DNA of 6,730 nt from Flavobacteriaceae bacterium TMED121 (GTDB lineage: Bacteria; Bacteroidota; Bacteroidia; Flavobacteriales; Flavobacteriaceae). The stretch covers positions 18,876-25,605 of the forward strand of contig NHFW02000027.1 of the NCBI GenBank assembly GCA_002171295.2, in the 5' to 3' direction. Positions 6,368 to 6,730 of the stretch are shown piece after piece. The notes beneath the pieces are model-generated. The model worked only from the letters and a program-made list of their open reading frames with translations. It made no database searches and was not told the origin of the DNA. Each line of letters starts with the position of its first letter. Within the stretch, counting starts at the first letter, position 1. The translations under genes were made by a program, and so were the position numbers.

Positions 6368-6730
6368 ATGTTTTCTAAAGAAGATTTTGAATCAGAATTA
6401 GAGAGTCATCTAAATGAATTCTACCACAATAAGATAGTGCCTCTTGAAAAGGAAATAGTAAGGTTAGGGGGTGAATTACATCTAGAAGAAAATCAAAATA
6501 CTGTTAATCTTAGATTAGTTAGATTCCTCCCTATGAATCCTTTCAAAGAAAAAAGAGAAGAGATGTTTTATTGGGTGGATAATAATAGCGACTATTACAA
6601 GTTCTTCAAATCCCTATTTAAAGAATGCCTCAAAAAAGAATGGATAACAATCAAGCCCGTTATCTACGATTATAAAAAAACTTTTATTAATTGGATGTGG
6701 ACCTTTGGCTGTGTAGATTTAAGCAAAAAG
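6368..6730 (+). CDS. Hypothetical protein, N-terminal 121 residues (runs off the window)
   Basis: An open frame from ATG 6368-6370 stays open to the last base, so the gene continues beyond the window. The start is well placed: an in-frame TAA lies at 6362-6364, just before the ATG, and the ATG has the A/T-rich context usual in Bacteroidota. I do not recognise the protein. It has no signal peptide and no clear membrane segment. Residues 4-32 are rich in Glu and Lys and look helical (FESELESHLNEF, PLEKEIVRLGGEL). A middle stretch reads like strands (TVNLRLVRFLP), then comes an aromatic, lysine-rich part with YWVDNNSDYYKFFKSLFKEC at 68-87 and a Trp-rich FINWMWTFGCVD at 106-117. Codon use looks like that of a real gene: 121 codons without a stop in A/T-rich DNA. 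It may belong to an accessory region after the tRNA, but the sequence does not show a function. Confidence 0.72.
   Translation, partial: MFSKEDFESELESHLNEFYHNKIVPLEKEIVRLGGELHLEENQNTVNLRLVRFLPMNPFKEKREEMFYWVDNNSDYYKFFKSLFKECLKKEWITIKPVIYDYKKTFINWMWTFGCVDLSKK

Overview
The window reads as chromosomal DNA of a Bacteroidota bacterium, probably of the Cytophagales/Flavobacteriia type. The evidence is low GC, genes without Shine-Dalgarno sequences, short A/T-rich start contexts, several Sec signal peptides ending in '-AQ' or '-SQ', a typical Bacteroidota class A penicillin-binding protein tail, and a promoter of the Bacteroidota type (TTG, 20 nt, TAnnTTTG) near the right end. Genus cannot be decided from this sequence.

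Layout. (1) 1-633 (+): the C-terminal 210 residues of a PBP1A-like peptidoglycan synthase, cut by the left edge. (2) 676-1428 (-): an enoyl-CoA hydratase/isomerase (crotonase) family enzyme, convergent with the PBP. (3) 1540-2430 (+): an outer-membrane LpxR-family lipid A deacylase, divergent from the crotonase. (4) 2566-3222 (-): a small outer-membrane beta-barrel protein of unknown function. (5) 3287-5746 (-): a secreted GH78 alpha-L-rhamnosidase, 64 bp upstream of gene 4 on the same strand. (6) 5941-6014 (+): tRNA-Ala(GGC), with a rho-independent terminator at 6030-6055. (7) 6056-6367: non-coding DNA with several regulatory-looking elements. (8) 6368-6730 (+): the first 121 codons of an unrecognised protein that runs off the right edge.

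The genes do not form one obvious pathway. Four of the six proteins act in or beyond the cell envelope: peptidoglycan synthesis, lipid A modification, an outer-membrane barrel and a secreted glycosidase. The GH78 gene stands without SusC/SusD or other polysaccharide-utilisation partners and is more AT-rich, in the stretches counted by hand, than the genes to its left.

The least ordinary part is the right end. The tRNA-Ala has a U6-U67 mismatch in its acceptor stem. A short inverted copy of its 5' part lies just past its terminator. A near-consensus sigma-54 -24/-12 element and a housekeeping-type promoter with an inverted repeat between its boxes both precede the unknown gene. This could be the edge of a tRNA-associated accessory region, but no integrase or attachment repeat is visible, so that is only inference. 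No CRISPR array, insertion sequence or complete new system could be demonstrated.
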